Shown here piece by piece: positions 52,039 to 61,450 of a stretch of 64,000 nucleotides of DNA. This DNA comes from Candidatus Eremiobacterota bacterium (GTDB lineage: Bacteria > Vulcanimicrobiota > Vulcanimicrobiia > Vulcanimicrobiales > Vulcanimicrobiaceae), in NCBI GenBank assembly GCA_019235885.1, contig JAFAKB010000074.1:83059-147058 (forward strand), given 5' to 3'. Every line of letters begins with the position of its first letter. Position 1 is the stretch's first letter. Both the position numbers and the translations under genes were made by a program. The notes below the pieces were generated by a model. That model searched no databases. It had not been told where the DNA came from and saw only the letters and a list, made by a program, of their open reading frames with translations.

Positions 52039-53238
52039 TTAGTTACCCGTGCGGACGAAGGTGTCCCAGTACCAGACGCCCCAGACGCCCATCAGGCAGG
52101 ACCAGGCGATCAGCCCGATGAGCCAGCCCGGTGTTTTTGCGCGGTCGCGCAGGGCCATCGCCATCAGGACCAGCGCGAACGGTTCGAAGTCGAGCGCGTG
52201 GCGCATGCCGAACTGCACCCAGCCGTTCAGGTAGTAGAACATCGACGGCGCCACGACCAGCAGGATGGTGATCCACAGCGCCCAGGTGACGCGATTGCGC
52301 GGCGCCAGGAACGCGAAGACGAGCGCGGGGCTGGTGAACGTCAGCGCGATCCCTTTCGTGTCGATCTTGAAGATCGGCCAGAGCGCTTGCTGGCGCCATT
52401 CGACCACCACCGGGCCCTGGAAGAGATACGACCAAAACTCGTACGGAAAGTACGAGAGCCGGAACGGGCTGCCTTCGGGCTGGCCCCACGGGTCTTGGCG
52501 GTAGAACATCGTGTACCCGATGTCGCGCCAGGTTCCGTACTGCGCGACGTTGCGCGCAATCCACAGCGAAAAGCCGAGCAGCACCACGCCGGCGTAATCG
52601 ATCAGCCGCCGTCTGCGCTCTTCGGTCGTCGCGTCGTTCCACAGCAAGAACGCGTATAGCGGGAGCGCCATGACCATCGTGAAGCGCGACCCGAACGCGA
52701 GCACCGCCCAGATCGCAAGCGCCCAGCCGCGCTTCTTCCCGAACGCTTCGTCGAGCGCGAGGAACGTGAACGCCACCGCCGAGGTGTGGCTGATGAACCA
52801 CACGTCGCCGAGCATCGAGCACCACCACAGGTCGGTCCCCGCGAACAAGAAGATGATCAGCAGCGCCGTGCGCGGCTCGTTCAAACCAAGCCGCCGCAGC
52901 AGTCGCCACGCCGCCACCAGCGCGATCAGGCACAACACGATCGCTTCGAACGTCTGGTTCGCGTCGAGGTGGTGAACGGCGGTCTGCGGGATCGCGAGCA
53001 GTCCGGGCACCGGCCCTTCAATGATCCAGTTGCGGCCGTTGTACGCGAGCGAGTCGATCGTCGTGTCGTGGCGGTCGACCCAGAGATGGCCGTGCAGGAT
53101 CGCGTCGGCCAGCAGCACATCGTTGTTGTACGGCGTCGACCGGCCGTGGTACGAGACGCCGAGCGCCACCAGGATCGCCAGGATGAGCGCTGCCGTGACC
53201 GGGTGCGAAAAGGGAAGCCGGCGCAAAGCGGTCCGCAT
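52039..53238 (-). CDS. Multi-pass membrane protein of unknown function
   Basis: 399 residues from ATG 53238 (MRTALRRLPFSHPVTAALILA); the open frame reaches 53355 but nothing supports an earlier start. About ten membrane helices. A periplasmic loop after helix 1 has NNDVLLADAILHGHLWVDRHDTTIDSLAYNG, and the pattern of an acidic first loop followed by many helices recalls GT-C mannosyltransferase-like or DUF2029-type proteins, though no catalytic motif is certain. Divergent from the Bax-inhibitor-like gene. Confidence 0.7.
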   Translation of the reverse strand: MRTALRRLPFSHPVTAALILAILVALGVSYHGRSTPYNNDVLLADAILHGHLWVDRHDTTIDSLAYNGRNWIIEGPVPGLLAIPQTAVHHLDANQTFEAIVLCLIALVAAWRLLRRLGLNEPRTALLIIFLFAGTDLWWCSMLGDVWFISHTSAVAFTFLALDEAFGKKRGWALAIWAVLAFGSRFTMVMALPLYAFLLWNDATTEERRRRLIDYAGVVLLGFSLWIARNVAQYGTWRDIGYTMFYRQDPWGQPEGSPFRLSYFPYEFWSYLFQGPVVVEWRQQALWPIFKIDTKGIALTFTSPALVFAFLAPRNRVTWALWITILLVVAPSMFYYLNGWVQFGMRHALDFEPFALVLMAMALRDRAKTPGWLIGLIAWSCLMGVWGVWYWDTFVRTGN

Positions 53239-53300
53239 ACCGGCGCGTCCGTTCGGCCGAATGCAACTCTGGCCCCGCCGCGCGGATAGAAGGGAAGGCG

Positions 53301-53978
53301 ATGTACCAGCCACGCTCGCCCTACGGCCGCCCGGTCTACGGGGCTTCCTACGCACCCGCCGTCAGCACCCCGGGCCTCCTGGGCCAGGTGCTGGGGATCA
53401 CCGGCGCCGGCTTCGTCATCACCGCGGCGGCGGCGTACGTCTTCCGCGGGGTTCCGTACGGCGCGGGCTTGATCGCCCTGATCGCCGGTTTCATCCTGCT
53501 CTTCGTCATGGGCGCGGTTCGCAACAACCAGCCGATCGCGCTGCTGCTGTTCTACGCGTTCACGTTCCTCGAAGGGATCGGGATCGCGCCGGTGGTCAAC
53601 CGCTACGCGACCGCGATCGGCCCCGACGTCGTCGTCAACGCCGCCGCGACGACCGGTTTCGGGATGCTCGTGCTGGGCGGCGTCGCGTTCGTTTTCTCCG
53701 TCGACTGGCGGCGGTTCAGCGGGCTCGCGTTCGGCTTGCTGATCGCGCTGATCGTCGTCGGCATCATCTCTGCGTTCACCCGGTTTATCCACCCCGACGT
53801 CTACTCGTGGATGGTGCTCGGCGTCTTCACGCTGCTCACGCTGATCGACTTCAGCCGCATCCGCGCGGGCGGCGGCGGCGCGACGCCGGTCGAGCTCGCG
53901 ATCGCGATCTACCTCGACGCGATCAACATCTTCCTCGCCTTGCTCGAGCTCTTCGGCTCGCGCTCCCGCCGCGACTGA
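53301..53978 (+). CDS. Bax inhibitor-1/YccA family membrane protein
   Basis: 225 residues with seven membrane helices. After a Tyr/Pro/Ala-rich N-terminus, the family motifs appear: AFTFLEGIGIAPVV in the third or fourth helix, GVFTLLTLIDFSRIR with the Asp of the pH-sensing pair, and the closing AIAIYLDAINIFLALLELFGSRSRR. BI-1 homologues act as pH-dependent Ca2+ leak channels or as partners of the FtsH protease. Stands alone ahead of purF. Confidence 0.9.
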   Translation: MYQPRSPYGRPVYGASYAPAVSTPGLLGQVLGITGAGFVITAAAAYVFRGVPYGAGLIALIAGFILLFVMGAVRNNQPIALLLFYAFTFLEGIGIAPVVNRYATAIGPDVVVNAAATTGFGMLVLGGVAFVFSVDWRRFSGLAFGLLIALIVVGIISAFTRFIHPDVYSWMVLGVFTLLTLIDFSRIRAGGGGATPVELAIAIYLDAINIFLALLELFGSRSRRD

Positions 53979-54044
53979 ACCGAAACCGGAACGCCGCTGC
54001 CGCGGCGGGCTGAATCGGCCGACCCACGGCGAAGACTAGGGTCA

Positions 54045-55493
54045 ATGGCGCGGGCGTACGACGAGGAAGCGGTCCAGCCGGCCGGCGACGTCCTGCACGA
54101 GGCGTGCGGGATCACGGGAATCTACTCGCCGGGCGACGACGTCGCCCGGCTCGCTTATTTCGGGCTCTACGCGCTGCAGCACAGGGGCCAGGAGAGCGCC
54201 GGGCTGGCCGTCGGCGACGGGGTCGCGATCGACAGCCACCGCGAGATGGGCCTGATCACCGGCGTCTTCGACGAGGAGATCCTCGGGCGGCTGCGCGGCA
54301 GCGTCGCGATCGGCCACACGCGCTATTCGACGACCGGCAGCTCGGCCGTCGTCAACGCGCAGCCGTTCGTCGAAGCCTCGAACCTCGGGCCGTTCGCCTT
54401 CGCGCACAACGGCAACCTCACCAACACCGACGAGCTCGCCGCGCTGCTCCCGGAAAACGTCCGCCTCACCGCAACGTCCGACTCGGAGATTCTCGCGAAG
54501 ACGATAGCGCTCGCGAGCGGCTCGACCTGGAGCGAGAAGATCAAAGCCGCGATGCGGATCGCCGAAGGCGCGTACTCCGTCGTGCTGCTCACCGCCGACG
54601 CGGTGTACGGGTTCCGCGATCCGTGGGGCGTGCGGCCGCTGTGCGTCGGCACGTACGGCGACCGCGGCTACATGATCGCCTCTGAGTCGTGCGCGCTCGC
54701 GACCGTCGGCGCGCACTACTTGCGCGAGATCGAAGCCGGCGAAGTGGTCTGCGTCGACCGGCGCGGAATTCGCAGCGAGCACACCGAGGTGCGCAAGCCG
54801 GCCTCGTTGTGCATGTTCGAGTACATCTACTTCGCGCGCCCCGACAGCGTGCTCAGCGGCCGTTCGATCTACATGGCGCGCTACGAGATGGGGCGCGCGC
54901 TCGCGCGCGAGCACGCGGCCGACGCCGACGTGGTGATGGCGATCCCCGACAGCGCGATTCCCGGCGGGATCGGCTACGCCGCCGAGAGCGGGCTGCCGTA
55001 CGTCGAGGGGCTCATCAAGAACCGCTACATCGGGCGCACCTTCATCAGCCCCGACCAGAAGCTGCGCAGCCAGGGCGTGCAGCTCAAGTTCAATCCGATC
55101 GTCGAGAACCTGCGCGGGCAGCGCGTCGTCGTCGTCGACGACTCGATCGTGCGCGGCACGACGACGCCGCGCATCGTCAAGCTGCTGCGCGACGCCGGTG
55201 CGCGCGAAGTTCATTTGCGCATCACCTCGCCGCCGATCCAGCATCCCTGCTATCTCGGCGTCGACATGGCGACTTACGCCGAGCTGATCGCCGCGAACCT
55301 GACCGTGCCCGAGATCTGCGAGCGCATCGGCGCCGATTCGCTCGGCTTCTTGAGCATCGAGAGCCTGGTCGAGTCGACCAGCCGCGACCGCCGCGACTTC
55401 TGCCTGGGCTGTCTGAACGGAAAGTACCCGAGCCGGCCGGGCTACTCGCACGGCGGCCTCCAGGCGGACCGCCAGCCGGCGCTCAAGGCCTGA
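54045..55493 (+). CDS. purF: Amidophosphoribosyltransferase, Fe-S type
   Basis: First committed step of purine synthesis: PRPP plus glutamine to phosphoribosylamine. 482 residues. An N-terminal propeptide of ~21 residues precedes the nucleophile Cys (EACGITGIY), as in the Bacillus-type enzyme. Glutaminase motifs LYALQHRGQESAGLAV and IGHTRYSTTG; PRTase loop VVVVDDSIVRGTTTPRIV; C-terminal FCLGCLNGKYPSRPGY with CxxC for a 4Fe-4S cluster. Separate from the main pur operon. Confidence 0.96.
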   Translation: MARAYDEEAVQPAGDVLHEACGITGIYSPGDDVARLAYFGLYALQHRGQESAGLAVGDGVAIDSHREMGLITGVFDEEILGRLRGSVAIGHTRYSTTGSSAVVNAQPFVEASNLGPFAFAHNGNLTNTDELAALLPENVRLTATSDSEILAKTIALASGSTWSEKIKAAMRIAEGAYSVVLLTADAVYGFRDPWGVRPLCVGTYGDRGYMIASESCALATVGAHYLREIEAGEVVCVDRRGIRSEHTEVRKPASLCMFEYIYFARPDSVLSGRSIYMARYEMGRALAREHAADADVVMAIPDSAIPGGIGYAAESGLPYVEGLIKNRYIGRTFISPDQKLRSQGVQLKFNPIVENLRGQRVVVVDDSIVRGTTTPRIVKLLRDAGAREVHLRITSPPIQHPCYLGVDMATYAELIAANLTVPEICERIGADSLGFLSIESLVESTSRDRRDFCLGCLNGKYPSRPGYSHGGLQADRQPALKA

Positions 55494-55525
55494 ATCCGGC
55501 GGTCGGCTCTGCCGACAACCGAAGC

Positions 55526-56080
55526 ATGACGCTTTCCGCGCTGCGCGTTTTCGCGCGGCAGGTTCACTTCATCGAAGACGGCGCGACGGTCGTCGAGCGC
55601 GCGGTCGAGGTCGTCCAGGGCGCGACCGGCGCGGCGTGGGTCGGCGCGTACACGGCCAGTCCGGACGGCTCGCTGATGCTGGCCGCGGCGGCCGGCGAGG
55701 TCCCGTTCGGGTCGCCCGAGGCCGTCGACGTCGACGATCCGATGCTGGTCGCGCTGCGCGCGGAGCGCGGGCCGGTCGACGCTCCCGAGGACTCGGTCCT
55801 TCCGGGGACGCTGGCGCTGCCGTTCATGGCCGCCGGCCGCGTCACGGGGCTGCTCGCCGTCGGCGCGCCGCGCCGCCCGTACGCCGCGGACTACCGCGAG
55901 ACGCTGCGCTCGGTCGCGTTCAACGTCGGCCTAGCGCTGGAAGTCCTCCAGGTGCGCGGGCTGCGGGCGCAGGTCGAGGAGTGGCGCGAGCGCACCGAAT
56001 GGGCCGAGCAGGAGCTGGCGACGCTCCACCGGCTGCTGGACCGCATGCAACACGGCCCGCGCGAGGCGCAGCCGCTCTAA
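55526..56080 (+). CDS. GAF-like domain protein with C-terminal coiled coil
   Basis: 184 residues from ATG 55526. Residues 10-135 look like a GAF fold (VERAVEVVQGATGAAWVGAYTASPDGSLMLAAAAG, then GTLALPFMAAGRVTGLLAVGAP, RETLRSVAFNVGLALE). The remaining ~45 residues are a heptad-rich coiled coil (VEEWRERTEWAEQELATLHRLLDRM). No output domain, so a small sensor or scaffold. 32 bp after purF, probably co-transcribed. Confidence 0.65.
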   Translation: MTLSALRVFARQVHFIEDGATVVERAVEVVQGATGAAWVGAYTASPDGSLMLAAAAGEVPFGSPEAVDVDDPMLVALRAERGPVDAPEDSVLPGTLALPFMAAGRVTGLLAVGAPRRPYAADYRETLRSVAFNVGLALEVLQVRGLRAQVEEWRERTEWAEQELATLHRLLDRMQHGPREAQPL

Positions 56081-56104
56081 GCCGCGCGGCGGCGCCGCAC
56101 GCCG

Positions 56105-56314
56105 TCAGGGCGTGCCGGGCTCGGATGCGGCCGGTGGATCGCTCGCCGGAAACGACTCCGCGACCGCTTCGTCGTAGGCGTCGAGCCCCATATCTTCACC
56201 GCGGGCGAGGTTGTACTCGCTCGGGCGGTCGGGATCGCTCGGATCGCCGACCGGGGCGCCGGGATCTTGCTGCGGTTGATCCGGGTCGGGGACGACCGGC
56301 TCTTGCGGGTTCAT
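56105..56314 (-). CDS. Small acidic protein with ESFPASDPP motif
   Basis: 69 residues, rich in Pro, Asp and Glu and likely disordered. The C-terminal YDEAVAESFPASDPPA is a short motif I recall from many small uncharacterised bacterial proteins, which supports a real gene. Located 31 bp downstream of pepA on the same strand, so possibly the last gene of that transcript. Function unknown. Confidence 0.6.
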   Translation of the reverse strand: MNPQEPVVPDPDQPQQDPGAPVGDPSDPDRPSEYNLARGEDMGLDAYDEAVAESFPASDPPAASEPGTP

Positions 56315-56345
56315 CGCCTGCCTGTCGTACCCCGACGCCGGGCGC

Positions 56346-57878
56346 TCACACTGCGGCCGCTGCGGCCGGCTTGGCGACGGCGCCGTTCGTCGGGACGCCG
56401 TTCTTCGCGAGGTCTTCGACGATGTTCACGAACGCGCGGACCGGCGTTCCGGTCGGGCCTTTCGCCATGAACGACGATTCGCCGTCGAGGTACGCGGTGC
56501 CGGCGACGTCGAGGTGAATCCACGGCTTGTCGTCGACGAAGTGCTTGAGGAACGTGCCCGCCGTCTCGGCACCGGCAGGACGTCCGCCGGTGTTCTTCAG
56601 ATCGGCGATGTCGCTCTTGATCTGCTGGTCGTAGTCCGGGAAGAGCGGCAGGCGCCAGTAGCGCTCGCCGACGTCCGCCACGACGCTGAGAAAGCGCTCC
56701 GCGAACGCGTCGTCGTTCGACATTACGCCGCTCGCAGCGTGGCCGAGCGCGATCACGCACGCGCCGGTCAGCGTCGCGGCGTCGACGATCTTCGTCGCGC
56801 CGAGCTCGCGCGCGTAGCACAGCGCGTCGGCGAGAATCAAACGGCCTTCGGCGTCGGTGTTGATCACCTCGATCGTCTTGCCGTTCATCGCGCGCAGGAT
56901 GTCGCCCGGCTTCATCGCGCGGTGTCCCGGCAAGTTCTCCGACGAGGGAACCAGCCCGATCACGTTGAGCTTCGGGCGCAGCTTGCCGATCGCCCACAGC
57001 GCGGCGATCACGCCGGCGCCGCCCGACATGTCGTACTTCATCTCGTGCATGTTCTCGGCCGGCTTGATCGAGATGCCGCCGGAGTCGAACGTCAGGCCTT
57101 TGCCGACCAGCGCGAGCGTCTCGCTCGAGGACGGATCGCCTTTGTACGTCATCACGCTGAGCGTGGCGGGCTCGTCGGAGCCGCGCGAGACGCCGAGCAG
57201 CGAGCCCATCCCGAGCTTGAACATCCGCGCTTCGTCGAGCACGTCGAACTCGAGGCCGGCGTCGGCGGCGAGCTCCTTCGCGCGGTTCGCGAGATGCGTC
57301 GGCGTCATGTCGTTCGCCGGCGTGAGCGCCATCTTGCGCGCCGCGTTGACCGCTTCGCCGAGAATCGTGCCGCGCTGTACGCCGCTCTCGACCGCTTGCC
57401 GATCGTACGAGCCGGTGAGGATCGTGACGTCGGTCGTGACGACGGGCTTGTCGGGCTCGGTGCGGTAGAGCGTCGTGTCGAGCGTCGCGGCGATCGCGCC
57501 TTCGGCTGCGAACGACGCGCCGAGCGCGGCTTCGACGCCGGCGGGGAGCGCGATCGCGAGCGTCGTCGCGCCGCGCTTGCCGAGATGGCGGACCGCGGTG
57601 CCCGCGTACTTCGCGAGCGCGGCGGGGGTGAGCTTCTCGCGCTCGCCGAGCCCGACGGCCAGGACGCGCTTGAACGGCGCGCCGGGCGCGTGGATCAGCG
57701 CCGTCTCGTTCGGCTTGCCGGTGAGCTCGCCGCTCGCGAGCACGCCGGCGAGCTCGCCGCCGAGGACCTTGTCGACCTCGGCTGCGACGCCGTCGACGCC
57801 GCCGTTCGCGAAGACCGGAACGACGAGCGCGCCGGTCGCGACCGACGTCGCAGCGTCGTTCGAGACGTGGACCTGCAT
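56346..57878 (-). CDS. pepA: Leucyl aminopeptidase (M17)
   Basis: 510 residues from ATG 57878 with a good SD (GGAGG, 6 nt upstream). N-terminal macro-like domain (1-165), C-terminal catalytic domain with two-metal motifs VGKGLTFDSGGISIKP (Lys, Asp) and NTDAEGRLILADAL (Asp, Glu, catalytic Arg), plus MSGGAGV. A short Ala/Pro/Val tail ends the protein. Releases N-terminal residues from peptides; some PepA proteins also bind DNA. Divergent from purM by 84 bp. Confidence 0.94.
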   Translation of the reverse strand: MQVHVSNDAATSVATGALVVPVFANGGVDGVAAEVDKVLGGELAGVLASGELTGKPNETALIHAPGAPFKRVLAVGLGEREKLTPAALAKYAGTAVRHLGKRGATTLAIALPAGVEAALGASFAAEGAIAATLDTTLYRTEPDKPVVTTDVTILTGSYDRQAVESGVQRGTILGEAVNAARKMALTPANDMTPTHLANRAKELAADAGLEFDVLDEARMFKLGMGSLLGVSRGSDEPATLSVMTYKGDPSSSETLALVGKGLTFDSGGISIKPAENMHEMKYDMSGGAGVIAALWAIGKLRPKLNVIGLVPSSENLPGHRAMKPGDILRAMNGKTIEVINTDAEGRLILADALCYARELGATKIVDAATLTGACVIALGHAASGVMSNDDAFAERFLSVVADVGERYWRLPLFPDYDQQIKSDIADLKNTGGRPAGAETAGTFLKHFVDDKPWIHLDVAGTAYLDGESSFMAKGPTGTPVRAFVNIVEDLAKNGVPTNGAVAKPAAAAAV

Positions 57879-57962
57879 GGATTCCTCCGGATGGACAGAA
57901 GCGGTCGAACCGACCGTGATGGACAACCTGTTTGCGATTATGCGCGTTGCGCTTGAGGCCCT

Positions 57963-58979
<1,017 letters not shown>

Positions 58980-58983
58980 CGCG

Positions 58984-60105
58984 GTGCCGGTCAACCTGCT
59001 GGCGGCGCTCGGCGAGGAGCGGTTCGGCCTCGCCGCGCTCGCGCGCGCGCACGACACCGCGGCGCGCGCGGGCTACGTGCTGCGCCGCATCGACGGATCC
59101 GACGACCAGCTCGCCGCGTGGATCGACTTTCATTTCCCCGGTTCGTGGTGGTCGTACGAAGCCGGCGCGGGGAGCGCGTGGATCGGTGAGCGCGACGGGC
59201 GGATCGCCGGATTTGCGGCGTTCGGCGCGCGCGGGTTGAAGTTTCGCTGGCTGCGCGCGTGGCGCGAACGCGCGGACGCCGGCGTGTTCGGACCGTTCGG
59301 CATTGCGGAAGCGCATCGCGGCAGCGGCCTCGGCGACGCGCTGCTCACGGCGGCGCTCTGCGGCTTGCGCGAGTCGGGGTATCGATTCGCGCTGATCCCC
59401 GCGGTCGGCGGCGATGCGCTGATCGCGATGTACGCGCACCGTACCGGCGCGACGGTGGCCGAAGAGATTTCGTACGAGACGGAGCGGTTTCGTGCGGTGA
59501 TTCTGGCCTCTGGTGCTGGGACGAACGCGCGCAACGTCCTGGAGCGCGTGCGTGCGGGCGCGCTGTCTCTCGACGTTGCCGCGGTGATCGCGAACGACGC
59601 GCGGGCCGGCGCGCTCGACGCGGCGCGCGAGCACGGCGTCGAGGCGTCGGCCGTGGTATGGGAGCGCGCGCGAGAGACGCGTGCGGCGTACGACGCGCGG
59701 CTGATCGGCGCGGTCGCAAGCGCGCGGCCGCAGCTCGTGCTGTTGCTGGGCTGGATGCATCTGCTCCCGCCGGCGTTTCTGGCGCGCTTCCCGGAGACGC
59801 TCAACCTGCATCCTTCGTTTCTGCCGCTCGATCCGGCCGTCGACGAAGTCCTCGCGCCCGACGACACCGTGATCCCGGCGCTGCGCGGCGCGCACGCGCT
59901 GCGCGACGCGCTGCGCGCCGGCGTGCCGTGGACCGGCGCCAGCGTCCACTACGTCACCGAGGCGACGGACCGCGGCGCCGTGCTGGTCCGCATCCCGCTG
60001 CCGGTCGGCGAGGCGACGACGCCCGAAGCGCTCCGCGAGCGCGTCCGGCCGGCCGAATTCCTGGCCGTCGAGGCAGCGATTCGCCGCTGGAGCTTCGAAC
60101 GATAG
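58984..60105 (+). CDS. purN: GNAT acetyltransferase domain fused to GAR formyltransferase
   Basis: 373 residues in one frame from GTG 58984. Residues about 1-165 read as a GNAT fold: WIGERDGRIAGFAAFGARG, GPFGIAEAHRGSGLGDALLTAALCGLRESGY with the acetyl-CoA loop, and MYAHRTGATV. Residues about 168-373 are PurN: RAVILASGAGTNARNVLERV, LLLGWMHLLPPAFLARFPETLNLHPSFLP (catalytic Asn and His), and GASVHYVTEATDRGAVLVRIPLPV (His and Asp). A ~20-residue insertion (LDPAVDEVLAPDDT...) follows the HPSFLP motif. It uses 10-formyl-THF for the third purine step; what the GNAT part modifies is unknown. Confidence 0.88.
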   Translation: MPVNLLAALGEERFGLAALARAHDTAARAGYVLRRIDGSDDQLAAWIDFHFPGSWWSYEAGAGSAWIGERDGRIAGFAAFGARGLKFRWLRAWRERADAGVFGPFGIAEAHRGSGLGDALLTAALCGLRESGYRFALIPAVGGDALIAMYAHRTGATVAEEISYETERFRAVILASGAGTNARNVLERVRAGALSLDVAAVIANDARAGALDAAREHGVEASAVVWERARETRAAYDARLIGAVASARPQLVLLLGWMHLLPPAFLARFPETLNLHPSFLPLDPAVDEVLAPDDTVIPALRGAHALRDALRAGVPWTGASVHYVTEATDRGAVLVRIPLPVGEATTPEALRERVRPAEFLAVEAAIRRWSFER

Positions 60106-60177
60106 AAACATGGTGATGGACCGAGCGCCGAACCATCGTGCCGTGCTTGTATGGCCGTTGCGAGGTCGAATCGGGGG

Positions 60178-60268
60178 CCCCGCGCGCAGCGTGGGGGGCG
60201 CGGGTTCCGACGAGTCGGAACCCACGAACGAAGTTCGTCGCCGCTTCGCGGCGGGGTGCTTTGCACCC
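60178..60268. repeat. Chain of five hairpins between purN and dsbA
   Basis: Four perfect inverted repeats abut without a single spacer base: GGGTTCCGAC/GTCGGAACCC (60202-60223, 2-nt loop), ACGAAC/GTTCGT (60224-60238, loop GAA), CGCCGC/GCGGCG (60239-60253, loop TTC) and GGGTGC/GCACCC (60254-60268, loop TTT). A fifth, 8-bp stem with one G-U (60178-60196), precedes them. Likely a REP/BIME-like element or a structured RNA in the purN-dsbA spacer. Confidence 0.7.
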
Positions 60269-60293
60269 GAGCTTGGAGCGGAGCGCCGTTAGA

Positions 60294-60845
60294 ATGGAAG
60301 ACGACGGGCTGATGCGGTTGGCGGTCCCGGTCGGGCCGGAGGACCACGTGCGCGGGCCGGCGAGCGCGCCGGTGACGCTGGTCGAGTACGGCGACTTCGA
60401 GTGCCCGTACTGCGGCGTCGCATATCCTGTGGTCAAACAGCTGGAGAAGAAGTACGCCGGCAAGCTGCGGGTGGTGTTCCGGAGCTTTCCGCTCGAGCAG
60501 CACCCGCATGCGCAGAAAGCCGCCGAAGCCGGCGAGTTCGCCGCCGACCACGGCAAGTTCTGGGAGCTGCACGACCTGCTCTACGAGCACCAGCGCGCGC
60601 TCGATGAGCGCCACCTGCTGGGCTACGCGGAGACGCTCGGCCTCGAGGCCGGCGCGCTCGAGACGGCGTTGCGCGAGGAGACGTATGCGCCGATCGTCGC
60701 GGAGACGAAAGAGGGCGGCGAAGAGAGCGGGATCCCCGGAACGCCGGCGTTCTTTCTGAACGGCGTGCTCTTCGAAGACGAGCCGACGCCGGAAAACCTC
60801 TCGCACGCCGTCGACTATCTGCTGGAACACGGCACCTTTGCGTGA
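60294..60845 (+). CDS. DsbA-like thioredoxin-fold protein (CPYC), no signal peptide
   Basis: 183 residues from ATG 60294. The active site GDFECPYCGVAYPVVKQLEKKY carries CPYC, followed by the helical insertion (HPHAQKAAEAGEFAADHGKFWELHDLLYEHQ) and the cis-Pro strand SGIPGTPAFFLNGVLFE. This is the DsbA/Thioredoxin_4 group. No export signal is visible, so a cytoplasmic oxidoreductase is likely. Its stop overlaps the next gene. Confidence 0.88.
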   Translation: MEDDGLMRLAVPVGPEDHVRGPASAPVTLVEYGDFECPYCGVAYPVVKQLEKKYAGKLRVVFRSFPLEQHPHAQKAAEAGEFAADHGKFWELHDLLYEHQRALDERHLLGYAETLGLEAGALETALREETYAPIVAETKEGGEESGIPGTPAFFLNGVLFEDEPTPENLSHAVDYLLEHGTFA

Positions 60846-61386
60846 GCTGAGCGAGCCCGCGGCGGTATCCGAATCGCGCGTCGTCCTGGCCCGGGTCAGG
60901 CGCGCCGACGCCGACGAGCTGATCGCGCTGAACCGTGAGAGCGTCGACTATCACGAGCCGTGGGAGACCGCGTTCAAGGACCGCGCACATTTTGACCGCT
61001 GGTTCGAGCGCAGCATCACGGGCCGGCACGTCTCGCTGATCGCGCGCGAGCGCGCGACGAACGAGGTCGTCGGCGTGATCAACTTCAACGACGTCGTCAT
61101 GGGCGCGCTGCGCGGCGCGTACTGCGGCTACTGGGGCTATCCGCGCACCGGCCGCCGCGGCTTGATGACCGAAGCGCTCCGCGCGGCGGTCCGCTTCGGC
61201 TTCGAAGAGCTCGGTCTGCACCGCATCGAAGCGAACATTCAGCCGGGCAACGCACGCTCGCTCGCCCTCGCCCGCCGCGCGGGGTTCACCAAGGAAGGCT
61301 TCTCGCCGCGCTACCTTTTCCTGAGCGGCGCGTGGCGCGATCACGAACGCTGGGCGATCCTCGCCGAGGATACGGAGGCGTTCTGA
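60838..61386 (+). CDS. RimJ/RimL-type GNAT N-acetyltransferase
   Basis: 182 residues from TTG 60838, overlapping the DsbA-like gene by 8 bp. GNAT motifs: VVLARVRRADADELIALNRES, VVGVINFNDVVMGALRGAYCGYWGY, TGRRGLMTEALRAAVRFGFEELGLHRIEANIQPGNARSLALARRAGF and a terminal WRDHERWAILAED. This pattern is that of enzymes acetylating ribosomal protein N-termini, though many homologues have other targets. Confidence 0.88.
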   Translation: MRELSEPAAVSESRVVLARVRRADADELIALNRESVDYHEPWETAFKDRAHFDRWFERSITGRHVSLIARERATNEVVGVINFNDVVMGALRGAYCGYWGYPRTGRRGLMTEALRAAVRFGFEELGLHRIEANIQPGNARSLALARRAGFTKEGFSPRYLFLSGAWRDHERWAILAEDTEAF

Positions 61387-61450
61387 CCCGGCGAGCACTT
61401 GTTTCGCTGAATCGGGAACATTTTGGCAGTACGGGCACCTCTTACGGGAT

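Noticed and set aside
60224..60238. LexA box in the hairpin chain (CGAAC...GTTCG)
   Set aside because: The half-sites are separated by 3 nt rather than 4 and are part of a regular hairpin series.
60100..60270. tRNA-like segment
   Set aside because: The GGGTTCC/GGAACCC arm resembles a T-stem, but the loop is only 2 nt and no acceptor, D or anticodon arms fit around it.
60110..60292. 60-codon open frame between purN and dsbA
   Set aside because: It coincides with the hairpin chain, reads as low-quality Arg/Gly/Glu-rich sequence and has no SD; the inverted repeats explain the sequence better than coding.
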